A stretch of DNA of 64,000 nucleotides from Chloroflexaceae bacterium (lineage in GTDB: Bacteria; Chloroflexota; Chloroflexia; Chloroflexales; Chloroflexaceae): positions 1 to 64,000 of the forward strand of contig JANQID010000031.1 in the NCBI GenBank assembly GCA_028282325.1, written 5' to 3'. This document shows, piece by piece, positions 61,877 to 64,000 of the stretch (its first letter is position 1; the number at the start of each line of letters is the position of its first letter). Made by a program: the position numbers and the translations under genes. The notes below the pieces were generated by a model that was not told the DNA's origin, made no database searches, and saw nothing but the letters and a program-made list of their open reading frames with translations.

Positions 61877-62045
61877 ATACCCCGCCTGCCCGTGAGATGG
61901 GTATGTGTTTTGAGCCAACACAGTTTTCGAAGGGAGCCTCGTTCTAACGAGTGACCTATGCGGCGGGTCCGCAGAATTCACAGGCGGGCGCCCACCTGCG
62001 GCGGCAGGTTCGAAACTGGCCCATCCACGGCATGGCAGGGTATAT
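61877..62045 (+). ncRNA. Structured RNA, candidate 6S-like RNA
   Basis: About 170 nt upstream of holA form a long terminal helix: 61877-61900 (ataccccgcctgcccgtgag atgg) pairs with 62021-62045 (ccatccacggcatggcaggg tatat) with two to four irregularities. Inside are a gtgtt/aacac hairpin around ttgagcc, a ctcgtt/aacgag hairpin and acctgc-ggcg-gcaggt. Size, single long closing helix, TGAGCC on the left and CCTGCGGCGGCA on the right recall 6S RNA, which sequesters RNA polymerase. A holA leader element is the alternative. The 6S name is tentative. Confidence 0.5.
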
Positions 62046-62083
62046 CCATCAGCCGCCCCTTCCGGCAATACCATCCTGTAAAT

Positions 62084-63055
62084 ATGCTCTATCTCCTCTA
62101 CGGCCCCGATGAGTTCAGCCGCAGCGAAGCGCTCGCCACCCTCCGCTCCGCGCTTCCCGCCGATCTCGCCGATCTCAATACGACTATGCTTGATGGTCGC
62201 AAGCTCAAGCTTGATGATCTGGCGAATGCCTATGAAGCCGTCCCATTCCTCGCCGATCGACGGCTGGTTATTGTTACGCATCTGCTCAAGCATACGAAGG
62301 CCGGCAAAGAGCGTGACAGCCTTCGCGGCTATCTGGAACGCGTGCCTGCGACCTGTGACCTGGTATTGTTAGAGGACGATGTTGATCGCCGCAGCTCGGT
62401 GTTTGCGTTCCTGAAAAAAGCCGGACAAGTGCAGGAGTTCCAACCGCGCCAGGGATCTGATCTGCTGCGTTGGCTCGGGGACCGCGCACAAGCATACGGC
62501 GTGCGTCTCGATCCTCGGAATGCGCAACATCTGGTCGATTACGCTGGCGTCGATAGCCGCACGCTCGTCAATGAACTGCACAAGCTCGCCAGCTATGTTG
62601 GCCAGGGAGGGACGATTACTGCCGACACCATCGAATTGCTGGTGCAAGATCGCCAGGAGCAGAGCCTATTCGCTTTTATTGATGATCTGAGCTTGCGACG
62701 TCGTGCAGCGGCGCTGCGCGGTTTGCACGCTCTGTTGGACGAAGGTCAGGCGACCGCCTATATCCTGTTTATGCTAGCGCGTCAGGTGCGAGTTTTGCTC
62801 AGCGTGAAGGAATTGGCAGCCCAGAAGCTGCGTGTGGACGACATAGCGGCGCGTTTAGGCCAGAAGCCGTTTGTTGTGCGTAAGGCGCTTGAGCAGTCCC
62901 GTGGCTTCGAGATGGCCGAACTGGAAGCGTTTCACGACCGCTTGTTGGAGCTTGACCGAGCTGCCAAAACAGGGCGGATACAGGTGGAATCCGCGTTGGA
63001 TGTGCTGGTAGTAGAGGTATGCGGAGGACTAACAACAAATCGCCCGCGCGGATAA
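62084..63055 (+). CDS. holA: DNA polymerase III delta subunit
   Basis: This 323-aa AAA+-related clamp-loader subunit starts MLYLLYGPDEFSRSEALATLR and has VPFLADRRLVIV, a lid-like region and the C-terminal collar (QRQEQSLFAFIDDLSLR-like DRQEQSLFAFIDDLSLRRRAAALRGL). HolA opens the sliding clamp. ATG 62084 is chosen at the conserved MLYLLYG; the upstream reading runs into the structured RNA. The gene is convergent with rpsT, a common arrangement. Confidence 0.9.
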   Translation: MLYLLYGPDEFSRSEALATLRSALPADLADLNTTMLDGRKLKLDDLANAYEAVPFLADRRLVIVTHLLKHTKAGKERDSLRGYLERVPATCDLVLLEDDVDRRSSVFAFLKKAGQVQEFQPRQGSDLLRWLGDRAQAYGVRLDPRNAQHLVDYAGVDSRTLVNELHKLASYVGQGGTITADTIELLVQDRQEQSLFAFIDDLSLRRRAAALRGLHALLDEGQATAYILFMLARQVRVLLSVKELAAQKLRVDDIAARLGQKPFVVRKALEQSRGFEMAELEAFHDRLLELDRAAKTGRIQVESALDVLVVEVCGGLTTNRPRG

Positions 63056-63066
63056 TTCACGCGGGC
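63042..63066. terminator. Terminator overlapping the holA stop
   Basis: A 7-bp GC stem (gcccgcg/cgcgggc) spans the end of holA in the short convergent gap to rpsT. It lacks a T-run and is only a suggestion. Confidence 0.4.
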
Positions 63067-63090
63067 AATGTGCGGGTGATATAAATTGTC

Positions 63091-63360
63091 CTATGCCGAA
63101 GCAGCCGACGCGGCGTTAAACTTCTTCATTAAACGTGACTTGCGACGTGCAGCATTGTTTTTGTGAATAACGCCTTTAACGGCTGCCTTGTCGAGAACGC
63201 GCATAGCCTCTTGCACGGCCTCTTGACTCGATTCGCCGCTTTGAATAGCCTGCTCCGCCTTGCGGATCAGCGTCTTGACCCGCGAGTTATACATCTGATT
63301 GCGCAGGCGTTTGCGCTCATTCGTGCGACTACGCTTTCTCGCCGACGGTGTATTTGCCAA
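63091..63360 (-). CDS. rpsT: 30S ribosomal protein S20
   Basis: This 89-aa basic helical protein reads [21 protein letters not shown]...[13 protein letters not shown]...[23 protein letters not shown], as expected for S20, which binds 16S rRNA early in assembly. It starts with TTG at 63360 behind GGAGG; no ATG is available. E. coli rpsT also uses UUG, where it is linked to autoregulation. Confidence 0.93.
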   Translation of the reverse strand: MANTPSARKRSRTNERKRLRNQMYNSRVKTLIRKAEQAIQSGESSQEAVQEAMRVLDKAAVKGVIHKNNAARRKSRLMKKFNAASAASA

Positions 63361-63522
63361 AGTGCCAAACCTCCACTACACAGTTAATGAAACATAATGG
63401 TTTCAATGTATTCGTGACAACATAAAAGCGCCAAAGGTTTCTGGATCTACATTAGCAGATGCGTTGATGTGCTGCGTAGCGCCAACCAGATTCGGTTGAT
63501 TTTAGCCTTCTACGTTTGCCAT

Positions 63523-63528
63523 TATAAT
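63523..63528 (+). promoter_or_regulatory. Candidate -10 element of murJ
   Basis: TATAAT lies 39 bp before the GTG start of murJ. A weak -35 (TTTAGC, 16-bp spacer) precedes it. It lies in the divergent rpsT/murJ spacer. Confidence 0.4.
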
Positions 63529-63566
63529 ATCCACTAAACCCAAAGTATAGCATAGGGACGCCTTCT

Positions 63567-64000
63567 GTGCAACTCTCCGCTCTGCTGCGCCGTGAGCGCA
63601 TAAGTACATTGTTCAATAGCATGATCGTAATGGGCGGGTTTATTCTGAGCCGCGCGACCGGGTTGCTTCGTGATATTGTCATCTCGGCGCGTTTCGGCAC
63701 GAGCGCCGATTATGGCGCCTATGTCTCCGCTTTTCGCATCACCGACTTGCTCTATATGGTTATCATCGGCGGCGCGTTGGGCAGCAGTTTCATCCCGGTC
63801 TTTATCCAGATCTGGCAACGTGATGGCAGCGCACGTGCGTGGAAACTGGCCAGCGCCGTGCTTAACTGGGCATTGCTGGTTCTTACTGCGGCCAGCGCCA
63901 TCATCTGGATCGCAGCGCCGTATCTCACTGTCTGGTTATATGGAGGCCCTGGCTTCGATGATCGGCTGCTTGACCTGACCGCACAGCTCACGCGAATCTT
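63567..64000 (+). CDS. murJ: Lipid II flippase MurJ (partial, runs off the window)
   Basis: Only the first 144 codons are present. The protein starts at GTG 63567 with LSALLRRERISTLFNSMIVM and continues GFILSRATGLLRDIVISARFG...GAYVSAFRITDLLYMVIIGGALGSSFIPVFIQIW, the N-terminal membrane helices of the MurJ/MviN family. MurJ moves lipid II across the membrane for peptidoglycan synthesis, implying that this organism makes a murein-type wall. The 3' end lies outside the window. Confidence 0.9.
   Translation, partial: MQLSALLRRERISTLFNSMIVMGGFILSRATGLLRDIVISARFGTSADYGAYVSAFRITDLLYMVIIGGALGSSFIPVFIQIWQRDGSARAWKLASAVLNWALLVLTAASAIIWIAAPYLTVWLYGGPGFDDRLLDLTAQLTRI

Noticed and set aside
61877-62045. 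T-box leader for holA
   Set aside because: The conserved T-box antiterminator bulge (TGGNACCGCG) is absent, and holA is not an amino-acid or tRNA-synthetase gene.

Overview
The window looks like chromosomal DNA from a Chloroflexota bacterium (class Chloroflexia, Roseiflexus/Chloroflexus-like). This is inferred from gene content and style, not from a database search. The evidence: a Tad/Flp pilus locus with no outer-membrane secretin gene beside it, threonine/proline-rich surface proteins, an exported protein ending in YLPLIRR, a VanW-family protein, an F420-dependent luciferase-like oxidoreductase, MoxR/DUF4129/DUF4350 genes, an Uma2 nuclease and moderately GC-rich coding DNA. Most genes are housekeeping, and they are separated by unusual intergenic repeats.

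Layout. 1-2.0 kb: a palindromic intergenic element, an Fe-S assembly-type protein, a nested 114-bp/heptamer repeat array and an Uma2-family gene. 2.0-6.2 kb: a large exported SBBP-repeat/lipase-like protein. 6.4-10 kb: a compact three-gene operon of UvrD-like helicase, DarT-like ADP-ribosyltransferase and ADP-ribosylglycohydrolase; this is the best candidate for a little-described defence or toxin-antidote system. 10-11.8 kb: a membrane protein, a second heptamer-based repeat array and a glycosyltransferase. 11.9-18.4 kb: a membrane-protein/DUF4129/DUF4350/MoxR operon. 18.5-22.9 kb: ferritin with a pseudo-receiver, fabI, a phosphatase, tgt and a broken gene. 23-34.1 kb: a complete-looking Tad core (two Flp pilins, CpaB, CpaE/TadZ, TadA, TadB, TadC) followed by a von Willebrand protein, two TadE-like proteins and a TadG-like protein. 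34.6-42.3 kb: a PcrA-type helicase, a LysR regulator, an FAH-family enzyme, an F420-type oxidoreductase and two tandem metallo-beta-lactamase-fold proteins. 42.4-46.2 kb: tRNA-Lys, VanW, a lipoyl E2 acyltransferase and tRNA-Phe/Val/Leu. 46.2-52.5 kb: one long minus-strand series of nrdR, an Mrr-like membrane protein, fabG, accC, nusB, acpP, tatA/B and tatC. 52.6-56 kb: tRNA-Pro, a PhoB/PhoR-like pair and an ANTAR response regulator. 56.1-58 kb: an aromatic biosynthesis operon (aroH, DAHP synthase) preceded by a phenylalanine-rich leader peptide and an attenuator. 58.2-61.8 kb: an exported PPC-type protein and a degenerate M28-like membrane protein. 61.8-64 kb: a candidate 6S-like structured RNA, holA, rpsT and the start of murJ.

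How the parts fit together. FabI, FabG, AccC and AcpP belong to fatty-acid synthesis. The Tad locus would build a surface pilus with stalked adhesin-like minor pilins. The aroH/DAHP synthase operon appears to be controlled by transcription attenuation that senses charged tRNA-Phe. Stop codons of at least two genes lie inside the TAGCCGA repeat, so the repeats lie right at gene ends. All coordinates and motif calls come from reading the sequence. Family names are recognition calls without a search.
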